From: Piscicola geometra
Taxonomy: Eukaryota; Annelida; Clitellata; Hirudinida; Piscicolidae
Length of the DNA stretch: 64,000 bases
NCBI GenBank assembly: GCA_943735955.1
Contig: OX030958.1
Span: 10,591,626-10,655,625, forward strand
Reading direction: 5' to 3'
Of the stretch, positions 11,171-23,159 are shown one piece after another. The translations under genes were made by a program, and so were the position numbers. Under the pieces are notes generated by a model. The model saw nothing but the letters and a program-made list of their open reading frames with translations. It had not been told where the DNA came from and did not search any database. The first letter of the stretch is position 1. Each line of letters starts with the position of its first letter.

Positions 11171-13114
11171 TTTTCAAGAAGAATATCAAGCATTTATATA
11201 GCGCGTAGATACTCGCAACAGTTTGTTTTCATTTTGAAAATAGTTTCAAAAGAATGCAGAAAATAATTTTTTGTCATTAAACTATGAGATGAGATGATAA
11301 CCGTTTCTATAACCCTGTGACCTTCCCCGAGTTTTTTTAATTTTATATTTTTTAATTATATCAACACCAAGATTTAATCAATAAAAATTAAAATTGATAA
11401 CATTTTTTCAAGTAAAATTGAAATATCTCATTTTAAATTTCAAAACCGTGTCGAGCCAAAATTCAAAGCTGGCAATTAATCTATCAATCACAAAAGCAAG
11501 CAGCCAATTTATTTCAATATCACATAAACTTGACTGAGCAAAAAATAGTAAAAACTATTTTAGTGAGTAAACAAAACCATGAACAAAACGCCAATCAAGC
11601 ACTGAGCCGTTCAACCACTGCTTGTTCATTACCCTTTCGCAAATTTAACTTCCTAAACAAGGTTTTATTTAACATTTTCCACGGTTAATTAAAAAAATTT
11701 AAGTTTAAAATGTTGAAATATAATTTGTGTGCCTTCAATTTTATTTATTTAATTAAACCATTTAATTCTATTCAAGTTCAGACATCGTGAATAATACTAT
11801 GATGTCCTTCATTTCCATTTATTTGACAAATATAAATTTTAATTTCCGAATCATCATCCTACACAAAATTATTTTTTTAAAGTTGTATTTTAGATAACTT
11901 TAATTCAATCAATGGAATCAATCATACACTTAATTAATCAAAGGGGCGGAGATGATTACCTTTTTGATTAAAACCCATATGGGTCTATCTATTAAACACA
12001 AGCAGAAAGTCTCTTAAATTAATGTGGTATAATTTAATATAAAAACTGGTGAAAAGCTTATTTAGTTCTTAAACTAATTTACGCTTTTATTATGCAAATA
12101 TAGGTTTTAATCGATACGCAAAAACAAAATTGATCGAAAACAAATTTTAAGTGGTTTTATACTTTTGAAAATTTGATAATTATTTGAGAAAATTACAGAA
12201 AAAAATATGAAGTCAAAACGAATGGTTCTGATGAGCTGTTTTGAAAAAAAAAACAAAACGCATTTAAGTTGTTTTTGCGTTCAGCTTTATTTAATGCATC
12301 TAATTCTAATCACTAGTCTTACTGTCATCACCGCCATCTTATTTATTATTTCGAGTGATCTTCACAGCATTCTGTGAGTACATAAATTCATTTTACATAC
12401 TCTTTTGTAATTGAGTTACGCTCGAGTGAAAATTGAATTGGAACCGATCGGCTAGAAAAGCAAAAATCACCAAAAAGGTAATTTAGAATTAATTGAAATA
12501 TGCCCAAAAGTTTTTCATTTAAAATAAAAATTGATTTATCTGATGTACAAAAATTGCATATGAAAGCAGCCACATAAAAAAATCGCAACGTTGCTCTGTA
12601 AAACGCATTTTTCAATAAAAAAGCTTAGAATATTTTAATCACTAATCTGATTTTGTAAATTTATTTATAAAATGTTTTTATAACATTTAAATTTAAAAAA
12701 CTTTTATTTTGAGTCTATAGTAACTCGAATTTTTACTCCTTAAATTGAGTATGAATTTAAAAAATAATATAACACAGTTTAATTTTAAAAAAGTCAAAAT
12801 TTTATTAAAAAACCTTCATATGGATGATTCGTTCTCATTAATTTTTTTGAATCAAATTTTATAGTTGCGATTGAATTGAATTTCTAAAAGATGTTTCTGG
12901 CCTATTACGTTTAATGACTAATATCTCTAATGCATTTTGGACATTAATAACATTTTAGAACGATTTCTCAAAAATAAGTCTCAAAAAGCTTGCTTTAAGA
13001 AAAAAAATACTATTGAAATAAATCGGTTTTTAAAAATACAATTTTAATAAAATAATTTTTAAATTTATTCTTTTAACTTTATAAAAAGTTATATTTCCAG
13101 ATATTCAACCATTT
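11171..13114. other. AT-rich noncoding stretch
   Basis: No exon with convincing splice sites or composition is visible on either strand. Short frames at 10976-11170 and 12388-12615 (minus) lack recognisable domains. This may be part of the long muscleblind 3' intron if the distal exon is used. Confidence 0.5.
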
Positions 13115-13425
13115 AAAGATCCACACACTAATCCATCTATCAACCCACTCACTCATCTACCTATCCATCCACTAACTCATCCATCTATTCACTCTCCTAA
13201 GCATATTTAGACTGATTTCACCACCCATCTAGCTAACAACCCTCTCACCCATTCATGTAAGCACCCATTCACTACCTATCTATCTAGTCAACCATTTATC
13301 TAACCACTCACTCACCCATCTATCTAGTCACCCATTCATCTAACCATTCATTCACCCATCTATTCAACTAACCACTCATTCACCCATCTATTCAAATAAC
13401 CATTCATTCTTTCATCCATCAACAA
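13115..13425 (+). repeat. degenerate CCAT/CATC minisatellite
   Basis: About 310 bp built from variants of CCATCTATC, CCATTCA and CACTCACCCATCTATCTAG. The later copies fall into a longer period of roughly 35-40 bp (CACTCACCCATCTATCTAG, then TCACCCATTCATCTAACC). Plus-strand pyrimidine bias is strong. No open frame uses it. Confidence 0.7.
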
Positions 13426-13613
13426 CTTTGAAATTTGTTCACTCATGGGCCTCATCACATATTCTATTCCACTTCTCTCATCATCTTGTTGTTCCTTTTA
13501 ACTCCCTAGAGACGCAAAAACTAGTTGGCAGCAAAGAAATAAGAATAGTTGTTACTACCGCATACACTATACCTTTTTATTATTTAAGAAATATAATAAA
13601 ATTATTTATATAG

Positions 13614-16260
13614 GTTTTGATTATGTATTTATTTTTAAAACACACACACACATAAAGGTTTTAGTTAATAGATTTAACTTTCGTTTAAATGTGAAAATTA
13701 GGTTTAACATTTATATGGATTCCATCTAAGTTCTTTCATTCATTTTTTCAACTATTTATACTTTTTTCTATTTTTTCCATTTTTTGTTTCATATTTGAAA
13801 AGTTTTTTCAAAGATATTTAAATTTGTAAGAATATTTTTCAAAAATATATTCTGGAAAATTATAGCAAAGCTTATTAATAATAGATTTTCGACTTTATGA
13901 ATACAAAGTTACAATGAACTGAGTGAACTCAGCCATTTCAGATAGAATAAACTTTAATACTTCATTTTATTCGGTATTTATATTGAATTAAAAAAAATCT
14001 TTATTAAAATTTAAACCAATTTTCACGTGTTTGATTATTGTTTTAAAATCTTGTCAAGAGAAATAGATATGTAAATAACTCTGATTAAGTAGCAAAATTA
14101 AATAAGTTGAAACTCAAATTCTCATGAAAAGAAACTATAAATTTTTCCTAAAATAAAAAAATTGTCTATTTAAGATTATATCATTAAACAAATCAGTGAA
14201 AATAGTGAAAATATGCAAACCTACCACTATAAAAACATTAAATCTCTTTATACATTACAAAGTATATTTATATTTTTGTCTATATTATCATTGAAAATAT
14301 ATTTATATATAAAAATAATAGTTATGAAAGTCTGTCTCAGTAATGTCTGCTCTTTTATTGCATAAGGCTTAATGTCATAGACCCCTTTAATTGTCATATC
14401 TAATATCTATTGTTCTTTAATCTTTCAAATATAGTTATTATAATTTATTGTTAAATATTTTTTAAAAAGTTAAGATTTTTTCAAAAGGGTTTTCAAATTA
14501 TATAAAAGTTTAATTACCTTAAAATACCAGAATCTTCGAACATCCATAGTTTAGAACACCATTAGTTTACAAAAAAACATTTTGGGGTATTATTAAACAT
14601 ATTTTTAGACTGTATGTTTAAAAACTAGAATGTTGGCCGAAATGGAGACCAGTAATAATGGGTTTAATAATATCTCTATATTTGAGCTTTTTGTAAAAAT
14701 AATTATTTACAATTGTATTTGTTTTTGATATTTTACGGAATAACGAGCTCATGAAAAAAGTTAAAGATTCGAAATCAGAGCCGGGATTCGAACCGTTAAT
14801 GCTACAGTAGAACGAATAACATTGAAAATGAATGTTAATTTATTTCATTAATTTAAAAAAAATATTTACATGAACCGATTAAAATGTTTTAAAAACTATA
14901 TCTGAAACATGAAAAATATGACGATGGTGAAAGAAAAGTGAAACCAATATATAAAAAACTGATTAGAAAAAAACTCGCCATACTTACAGCAACAGCGGAA
15001 TAAAAGAAACAACTACTAACATAAAACGAAAAATAAAATTTAAAAACACGAAAAAAGATAAAAAAATCGTGAAAAAACAAAAAGTAAAAACAAAAAAAAG
15101 TAACTATGACATTGAAACAACGCGAAAAGCAACTAGAATCAATGAACAGAGCTGAAAATAATACAAATGAATCTTTTAAATGATAAGGTTAATAAGTGCA
15201 TCGCATGCCTATTTATGTGTGCGCCATGTCGTTGCCATTATGCCTCAAGGATTTCTTTATTATTTACTCATCAATTTTGTTTAATACAATTTCATTTTTT
15301 CGCGCTATTAATAATTCAGTAGTTTTTAATGAAAGAGATATCTCATTATCATATTTAATGAGCGTTGACAATTTACTTTTATTATTTCCAATTTATTTTT
15401 TAGTTTAACTTCATTATTTTAAAAACTTCTTTGACTTAAAAGAGTAAATACTGTAAGTTCGAAGTATTTAAATTTTAAAAAGAGTTTAGTTGAGATTTTA
15501 AGCTTCTAAAACTCTGAATTAATACTTTTTTAAACTTAATAATATAGTTTTAGAATTCTATTCACTTTTTAAGGCCTTAATGCTTTGGCATAATAAATTT
15601 CCCTTAATTTACATTGGAATCATATATATGAATCTAGGGTACTAATCCTCTATGACGCCAACGGAAGTTGAAAAGACTTTATTTATGGGTTTGAATAAAA
15701 ATGTAATCTAGTAATTCATTTACAAAATGAAAAAATGTTTATCTCTTTTGAAGTTAGTATAATTTAAACTTAACATTAGTCATTTTGAACACAGTGATAT
15801 TATCACGTTTTTCTTTGAGACGTAACTCTGAAAACCTTATAATAAGAAATAATAATCTAGAAAAAAACTCATTTCCAATTTTTCTCCGTTGACCATGAAC
15901 GTCCTAATTGTTTGATACACCATCAAACGCGAACTTCCTGGGAGCCATTGTAATTATCAGTGCTTCACTACGAAAATTAAGCCAAATGCCTTTTTATCGT
16001 GTCTATTCATTTTTTTATACTGAATTAATCAGCTTTGTTTTGGGTGAACGGGTGTCAGAGTGCTCAACGACTCTTGGTTAACGACTTAGTAGACGGAAAT
16101 TTTTGGAGGGAAAATGGACGCTGCCAAAGAAAACTAGAGAAAAATATTTTATATTTTCCACGTTTTTAATTTGCTGCTTAATTTATAATTTATTTGAAAT
16201 ATCAAAAACTATACGACATTTAAATTTAAAACCCCGCATAGTTTGACTAAAAAAACTCAA
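13614..16260. other. AT-rich noncoding stretch with a tRNA-like B box
   Basis: Contains a short CA tract at 13640, many poly-A/T runs and no supported exon. The 61-63 codon frames at 13428 (plus) and 14889 (minus) look incidental. The one distinctive item is the pol III box-B-like sequence at 14785, listed separately. Confidence 0.5.
14770..14830 (-). repeat. tRNA-like fragment with a perfect B box
   Basis: The minus strand reads CTACTGTAGCATTAACGG, then TTCGAATCCCGGCTCTGA, giving GGTTCGAATCC, an exact match to the pol III box B consensus GGTTCGANNCC. The T-stem pairs only partly and no box A or acceptor stem is visible upstream. I take it as the 3' remnant of a tRNA pseudogene or a tRNA-derived SINE. 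Confidence 0.4.
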
Positions 16261-16271
16261 ATTTGAAATAG

Positions 16272-16392
16272 GAATCAAGTGAAATTAGATAAATGAATAA
16301 AAAAAGTGCGAAAACAAATTTTTCATACCAGCTTTTATATGAAATGATTTCATAAAGATTCATTTCGCAAAGCACTGTTTTTCACTTGATTC
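16272..16392. repeat. small inverted-repeat element (MITE-like)
   Basis: A perfect 13-bp inverted pair, GAATCAAGTGAAA at 16272-16284 and TTTCACTTGATTC at 16380-16392, encloses about 95 bp. The enclosed segment carries a near-palindrome, TATGAAATGATTTCATA. Length and structure fit a tiny MITE or a hairpin-forming element. No target-site duplication is evident. Confidence 0.4.
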
Positions 16393-16849
16393 TAGTCCAA
16401 TTCCAGGACGCATTCATAAAATGTACCAGCTTCAAGATCGCTTTGTGGATTCCACGAAACATAGCGAAGTTTTAGGTACAGTTTTTTTAATAAATTCCTT
16501 CTCATTTATACATTAAAGAAAAAGTTGTTTGATTTTAATTAATTGCATAAAATTTAATTTTTTCACACTTTTTATAAAACTCTCGAAAAAATCTTTCGAA
16601 AATAGCAAATTTAATATTTTTCGCTAATCTGTATACAGAATTATACTAAGAATGCTTATTTCTATTTTGCGTTTATTTAAAGTTGAGGCAGTACGAAGTA
16701 ACATGGCGTTTAATATGTTTTTAAATTAGAAATATATTTAGTGCTTTTTTTCTAAATTAAAGGTTTTTTGGTAAAAATCAGTGATATATATTTTTTTAAA
16801 ATTATTAAATATATATAAATTCATATTTATTCTGTTTTTTCCACAAAAA

Positions 16850-17640
16850 AAAATGAACGCAAATGAACTACCTAGCCAGAACAGAGCAACCGATTATTTC
16901 GTCACACAACTCGATTACACGATTGAGTTAGCCATCTCGCTTTTGCCGATGATAATGGTTAACTTGAAAACGACCCGTTAAGAGCACAAGACTAGCTGGG
17001 TGCTTGAGATTAAGTGCACGTACGGTCGAGCTAGAGATCAATGTTGAAAAGACCAAACAGATGCGTCTTGAACAACCAGATCCTTCTGTCTTCTTACCGA
17101 CTGCAAAGATTATGTCAAACTTTCAATTGGCCTTGCATGGGCAATCTTTACGAAACTAAACAAGATTTTACGCTCGCCCTAGCTGAAATCATTATCATCT
17201 AGTGGACACTTCAAGTGAAAAGCTGAAATTTGATCTCAAAATTCGCATCTTTCAAGCCGCTTGTATTTATATTTTGCTCTTGGAAACAAACTATTGATAC
17301 TCACGGCAGTAGTGCTGAAGAATCTCAACGTTCTCGCAAGGACCTACGATCGGATGTTGTTTGAAATCCAACAGTCCAAAGACCACATCACCAACAAGGC
17401 TTTTTGTATACGAGTTAAACACCATCAAAATGGTTCAAAAGCTTCAACACAAATTTACTAGCCATTGCTTTTGCATGCCTTCAGATGAAACTGTCTGTGG
17501 TAAGCTATTCAACGAATCTAAGATGAAAAGAGGAAAACGTCCAAGCAGACAAAGGATGTCATATCAAGAACGAATCAGTCGAAAATCGATCCAGGACAGC
17601 CAGCGCATGGAGTTGACCAGTTAAATCATGGTCAGTGAAT
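16850..17640 (+). pseudogene. degenerate RTE-type LINE reverse-transcriptase 3' segment
   Basis: Plus-strand frames, shifted several times, follow the order of RTE-like LINE proteins. QLDYTIELAISLL at 16905-16945 stands where the YADD palm motif would be, already mutated. VELEINVEKTKQMRLEQP follows at 17025-17080, then KLKFDLKIRIFQAA (17220-17260), RMLFEIQQSKDHITN (17350-17395), KMVQKLQHKFTSHCFCMPSD (from about 17427), and ESKMKRGKRPSRQRMSYQ (17515-17570). This is the usual thumb and C-terminal order: INxxKTK, IRxFxA, DHITN, LxFxGHxxRMP, GRPRxxYxxxI. Stops and frameshifts show a dead copy. The upstream endonuclease and most of the RT are absent. Confidence 0.72.
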
Positions 17641-19129
17641 AGAAAGCTATTTTTTATGAGAATTCATTTTTTCGTGCCACGTAAAAAGAAACTTTTTGAC
17701 ATCTTATCTGCACCCGCATGATGATGAGGATAATGCTATTTGAAAAATCAAAGCGGTGTTACAAATGCTGAACGTATTTTAACACAAAAAGATGAAAACT
17801 TCTAACCAGTACATCACTTATACGCACAACAATATCACCAGCAACATAGGAATAAGGGGCCCCCATAGAAAGACTCCCAGCGGCACCAACATAGACAGCA
17901 TCCTTTTCATGTGTAGGAGCATGCTTATTTTTAACTGAGCATTATAAATTGTAGTAATAGCAATAATTGCAATATTGGAAGCACTAGAGTGTTATATTGC
18001 CAACATTTTTAAAGCTTCCAGACTTGCGTCTCATTTCAAAGACGCATTGCATTACGGTTCTATGCGCATATAGATACATCTATTAGATACATAGGTAAAT
18101 AAAACTATAAATAGATTAATTATTAATAGAAGTTATAAACTAAGACCATATAACAATTAATATGTTTTTATATCTTCTTGGGCGTTTTTTTATATGACTA
18201 AGTAAATTATGTATCTTCGTTAATTGAAATTGATCCGATCAATTTCTCATAAGCAAAGACGAACTATAAACTTATTCGGAAAATTTTTATTTACATTTCT
18301 TACGTATTTTATATGCAAGAAAAATAAATCGGTAGAATTATTCATTTTTTAAAAAATATTTCTTAGAATTAACTGAATTAATTACAACAGTATTTGAAAT
18401 TTTTTTACATGAAACAAGTATTATTTACTTTCTCGTTTCCAGTTCGAAACTTTTTTATGCAAATTAAATTTTTTTATTTTTTTTTACAATTTTTGTGGAG
18501 ACATATTTAACTAAAATTTTTCTACAAAATTTACCCATTATTTGAACATTTTTTCATATAATTTTTACAAAAAAAGAAAAAACTACATAAAAAAAAAAGT
18601 TCGATTCTGAATTATTAACGATGTTTTTCCCAAAACACTTCCAATTTGTAAAAAAAAAGTAAAAAAACTTTTAGTTTTTTGGTCATGTTTTCTTAATTCG
18701 TCTTTCAAGTTTTGTTTTGAATTGATGCCTTCCTAGCATGCAAATCGGGAGATTTGTCATGGAGCATCATTAGCGTAGAATGTTGACTAAAGTCACCTCA
18801 ACTAATTTATCAAGATGTCTTCACCACAACATGTCAGTAGTATGGTAATAGTGGTGATAGTCGTAGTATACACAGGCATTGTGCCTTATTTGAAGTAGTC
18901 TTTGTAGTTTCAGTAATAGTATAAGTATATAGTGCTAAACAACGGCAAAAATTCTCAACGTGGATTTATCTCGAACTAGATTCAAAACCAGTAAAAGAAG
19001 CAAAAGTTGTAGTATTTATAATTTAAAGTTTAACAAAAATTAGTATTAGTTCAAATTATAATTAAAGTAGTAGTTTTATTAGTATCAGTATCATTTATAC
19101 TCTAGTATTAATTTTTTTATTACTATTAG

Positions 19130-19200
19130 TACTAAGAGCATCCGTTTTACTAATAGTGTAAGTAGTAGTCGTAATAGCAGTAGTAGTAGTGGTGGTGATG
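19130..19200 (+). repeat. interrupted GTA/GTG triplet repeat
   Basis: Runs such as AAGTAGTAGTCGTAATAGC followed by AGTAGTAGTAGTGGTGGTG. Related interrupted GTA stretches occur at 18835-18925 and 34385-34455. They open Leu-rich frames on the opposite strand that I do not consider coding. Confidence 0.5.
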
Positions 19201-20161
19201 AGAGCAGATAGGAATGTGCAGTAATAAAGAGAGCGATAATGCGGATGTGGTCACGATAGAGTGGATTTATAGGGTCGTTAAACAAGCAGAAAAGTCACTG
19301 ATTAATTCTAAATATATTTTGCAGCCTAATTAAATAACGTTTTATCGATGCTTTTCGGATTTTTTCCATTTTAAGATTATTCAAAAAATCTTTTGATGTT
19401 TCGCTTTAAAGTTATGTTTTGACACTGTATACAGCTTAAAACTGTCAAAAGAAATATTTATACTCAGATAACAAATTAATTTTTATTTTAATGTTGGAAC
19501 AGTTTTTTCACATGTGAATTCATTATAAATAATTTTTAAATAGTCTAATACTTCTATTATTATTCAAAAAACACTTATTTTTCATTTTGGTTGAAAGATT
19601 CATTCATAAAATTTAAAAGAAAATTCAAACAGAAAATTTTTTTCCTTTTTTAATTTTTCAAATTAATTTTTTTCCCATAAAGTTAATTTACATTTTCAAT
19701 AAAGGCGAAATAATATGCATCTCTCAAACAAAAACTTTTTTTAAACGAAAAACGCTGCTTTATTATGCAGAATAAAATACAAATCAGAGGTCAAAATAAC
19801 TTAACTCTCGTGTGAAAAATGACGACAAGGATTTTGTATTGCTCCTAAGGTCTTCTTAGAATAAGATAAATTTGTTAGGCGAAATAGGTGTAACAATATA
19901 GATACGCCTTTCTTTTAGATAATTATTCTATAGAATCTTTACTGAAAAAACCTAACAGAAAAATCGAAGTTTATTTTAAATAACTAGAATACGTTTTTTC
20001 ACTATTTAATATAATACTATAACCAAATAAGTTTTATCTAATTTTATACAAACATATTTATTATACGGATAAAATTTTATTACTTAATATTTTCAATATT
20101 CACATTTCGAATTGCAATTCCGCCCCTGAAATTGACTTTATAATCAATATAATTTGTTTCT

Positions 20162-20186
20162 TATACGGTATAGCCTATACCGTATA
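20162..20186. repeat. perfect 12-bp palindrome with one-base centre
   Basis: TATACGGTATAG at 20162-20173 and its exact reverse complement CTATACCGTATA at 20175-20186 flank a single C. This could be a dimeric protein-binding site, a cruciform or an RNA hairpin. It lies about 380 bp beyond the proximal muscleblind stop. Confidence 0.6.
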
Positions 20187-20506
20187 GGTCACCTACAACT
20201 AAAAATACTACATTCAAAAGTGAACATACAGTAGTAATAGACTATTGAATGCTTCTTGATTTCTATTTATTTGTACTAGCTCACATAAAAAGCTAGAAAT
20301 TAATAATTTTAAAACAAAAAAATGAAATTCAACTTATTATTACTTTTTTTAAATGTTGTTTGAATGACATTTCGCTATTTGAAATTATTTTTTCCAGTTA
20401 AGTTTTTCTATATACAACATAAAGATGCCTTCATTTGATTATTCGGAAAATTATTGTTGAAGTAAAGTTAGTCGTATACGTAAAGAGTTTTTATGTTGGG
20501 TATGAC

Positions 20507-20512
20507 TTTATT
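20507..20512 (-). terminator. possible polyadenylation signal after proximal mbl stop
   Basis: Minus-strand AATAAA about 50 nt past the TAG at 20563, where a polyadenylation signal for the proximal muscleblind end would be expected. The hexamer is frequent here, so support is modest. Confidence 0.35.
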
Positions 20513-20562
20513 TAATGTATGAAACTTTTTTTAAAATTTGGTGTTAACTAGAAAAAACTTTT

Positions 20563-21000
20563 CTAAAAAGCGAAGTTTAACTCACTAGAAATAGGATAAC
20601 AATGTTGCGGTTGTGTTAAGGGTTGTTGCTGTTGTTGTATTTGTTGGGGAAGAGGGTAAGCCATAGGACTGGTGTGGATGGTAGGATTTCCATACTGCAG
20701 TCCACACGGGTATATAGGCGTGAACAAACCGTTGTTAGAAGAGATGTTGTGGGCGGTGAGAGTGTTGTTGTTGTTCAAATAGCTAGAGTTGTTGTTTGAA
20801 GCACTCGTGTTAGAAACGGTGGATGATTTTCCGTTTGTGTTGTTGATATTGTTGTTTGTGTTATTGGGAACAGTGGTTGTGGAGGTGGAGAGGGTGCTTG
20901 TAGTGATGTTGTTGTTTATAGAGTCCATTGTCTGTTTCAATAAAGCTGGGTAAAAGCCGTGTGGCCCGCTGATGCTCTGCAAGAATGATGCATGTGGCCA
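20563..21000 (-). CDS. mbl: muscleblind exon: Asn/Thr/Gln-rich C-terminal region
   Basis: The acceptor (ACACACACAG) at 21001-21002 opens phase 0 at TGGCCACATGC, reading WPHASFLQSISGPHGFYPAL. An Asn/Thr/Ser-rich low-complexity stretch follows, then GLFTPIYPCGLQYGNP, a short Gln run (QQIQQQQQ) and HCYPIS. The 145-codon frame ends at TAG (20563-20565) with the tail SSELNFAF. A consensus donor, A|GTGAGT, sits inside this tail (exon end 20586, phase 1), so the exon can either terminate the protein or splice on. Muscleblind tails are disordered and alternatively spliced. The assignment rests on strand, phase-0 continuity with the zinc-finger exon, and composition, not on conserved residues. Confidence 0.78.
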   Translation of the reverse strand, partial: WPHASFLQSISGPHGFYPALLKQTMDSINNNITTSTLSTSTTTVPNNTNNNINNTNGKSSTVSNTSASNNNSSYLNNNNTLTAHNISSNNGLFTPIYPCGLQYGNPTIHTSPMAYPLPQQIQQQQQPLTQPQHCYPISSELNFAF

Positions 21001-21472
21001 CTGTGTGTGTGTGTGCATGTCTGTGTGTGTTTGACTATAAAGAAGTAAATGTGTAGTTTTATAATATTACTACTTTCTTCGTAATACTATTCAATCACTT
21101 AAGCAAAATTCTTTTATAATGCCATATGGATGAAATAATTGGTAATATTGAAGCAGTATATTAATCATTACATTAGATTATTGCCAACAAAGCATCTAGA
21201 TTCACTTTTCAGAATGAAAATCTATTATGTATTATCATTATAATTTATAAATGAATTTTTCTAATTCATATTTTGATTACTATTATTTCTCGTAGTTTTC
21301 AGAACTTGAAAGTCCCCATATTGGGAAAGTCATTAAAAAACAAAATAACAGGCATAGTATTTTAAAATGAGTTTGAAAACATTTATTTTACATCTACTCA
21401 AAAAGGCGTCTAAAAACAAAAATCAGTATCACAAATACACCAAAAAACTACCAACAACCACAACTCTCTAAC

Positions 21473-21628
21473 CCCAGCGACTTGGAAAATGAAAGGAGGG
21501 TAGTATGCCGACATTGCGTCTTGGGAAGATGGGTCGATGCTTGGCTGGGCCCAGTAGGTCTGAGGACTTGAGAAGTCAGGGGAAGCCACCAAGGAAGGAG
21601 AGGAATTCGAAGGAGTGCAGGCCATTTT
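21473..21628 (-). CDS. mbl: muscleblind exon: Ser/Pro/Tyr-rich linker
   Basis: A 52-codon exon, phase 0 at both ends, with acceptor TTTATTTCAG and donor GGG|GTTAGA. It reads KMACTPSNSSPSLVASPDF, SSPQTYWAQPSIDPSSQD and AMSAYYPPFIFQVAG. Composition and G/C content are clearly coding against the AT-rich introns. Ser/Pro/Ala/Tyr-rich linkers downstream of the finger pair are typical of muscleblinds. Frames running past the donor into the intron (to 21410) or overlapping at 21448-21783 are read-through or shadow frames. An alternative donor at CAA|GTCGCT would remove the last three codons. Confidence 0.8.
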
Positions 21629-22502
21629 CTGAAATAAATTGTTGTTAATTGTGTTTTGAGGGATCTTAAAGAAATCCATTTAGTTAACGGAATTTTCATA
21701 ACTTCAAGGAAATAAAAATGCTCTAAAGCAGTTATACATTTTTTTAAACATAGGCTTTTAAGATTTTTGATGGTCACTTTCATAGGTTTTTATGGCTGCG
21801 ACTGTCTTGAAACTAGTTCAACAACAACCAGACAAGGCCCATAAACTGCAGACAAAGCACAGATGGACTTCACGGCAGTCGCAAAGCTGATAAAGAATTT
21901 CGCATCGGGAATTCAGATGAAATTACCAAAGCAGCGCATAAATCCAACAGATCGCTCGTGATAAAACATAAATGAAGAATACAAACGTATAGGTATTTTT
22001 TTACTCTTATATACTTTTTAACGTATGTGTATGTAAATACGTATACCAAGTAATGTAATTTGTTGTAATTATCCTAGGCCGTGTGGAGCCATATAAAAAG
22101 AATAGATTGGAAAACATAAGTCATTTGAGTGAAATAATTGTTTAATTATTTCTTCAAACATAAAAATGATGACAATCTTTTTTATTATCATATTCAGAGA
22201 TAGTATTGTATATGTATATGTTTTATTGCTAAAAGGAATGAAAATAAGCTTAGATCGGGATTTCCTTTTGGTTATTCGTCACTCGAATCTTCTGATGTCT
22301 GAAACACTAAAAATTATTTCACATATCTAAACTTGAAATAAACGTTCGAACTTTTCAATATAATGTGAAATATTTATTCTTAAATTAATTTGTTGAAAGT
22401 CCTTTTTTAGAGTTGCACAGTTGTCATTTTTTTCCACAAAGTCATGTGATATTAGGCTATACTATTTTGACAAATAATCGTTTATCCCAAGTTTCTTCAT
22501 TG

Positions 22503-22660
22503 CCCAGTATTACTTTTCCTCTCAGACAGACTGACATTGTCAACAAAAGCTAAACCCACGTGTTTTTCTTGGGTCTGAGGAAAGATGAAGGCGAAAGATC
22601 TATGCAGCCTCGATTTTTTCTAAAGCCAAATGCATTGCATTGCATTACTTTTGACTTTTT
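22503..22660 (-). pseudogene. fossil LINE reverse-transcriptase fragment in muscleblind intron
   Basis: The minus strand reads FGFRKNRGCIDL and, after a frameshift, FIFPQTQEKHVGLAFVDNVS. This matches the early RT motif of RTE/CR1-like LINEs, in which GFRxGRGCxDxIFxLRxI is followed by about a dozen residues and FxDFxxAFD. The catalytic Asp block is partly preserved (AFVDN) and the rest is lost. It lies in the intron between exons 21473-21628 and 23160-23444, in the same orientation as the gene. Confidence 0.6.
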
Positions 22661-23159
22661 TCGTCTTAATTTTTCAACCACATATTTTAATACTTTGAGC
22701 CCATTTTCAACCTATGTATCTATACATTGTATCTATAACTCCTATACATATTGTATCGTAAAAATAATTAATTCATTCATAGGCTTTTTATATTTGTACA
22801 CTTCTTTACTTATTGATTCATAACTTAATCCACTCATTTATTCACTTCACTCATTCGAACTATGTAAAGCATGATGATTATCAGGAAGAAGAAGCCTAGG
22901 TGCAGACGCTTTATAGCACAGCTCGAATGTTACTTTCTGAGTTGGCGTGAAACGGCACGTGAAGAAAAGTGAAAAGATAAGGTGAAGAAAAAAGTCAAAA
23001 AAAAGTTATTATTATTATTATATCTATTTAATTTCATTTGAACTGGGAAATGCTAAGCATTTTTCTAAATTAAGAGTTTTTCAAAAGTATTTTCTTTTAA
23101 AATAATCTAAGACTGTTTTGAAGATAAAATCTATACGTAGAATAAAGTATGTAACTGAC

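Larger units (their letters stand above)
17650..20500. other. AT-rich noncoding stretch with GTA-type triplet tracts
   Basis: No supported exon. It includes interrupted GTA/GTG triplet stretches (18835-18925 and 19130-19200) and long T/A homopolymer-rich segments near 18400-18680 and 19600-19690. It lies just 3' of the proximal muscleblind stop, so it is 3' flank, or intron if the distal exon is used. Confidence 0.5.

Noticed and set aside
21448..21783. 111-codon minus-strand frame over the Ser/Pro exon
   Set aside because: Shifted frame of a real exon, running through its acceptor into the intron.
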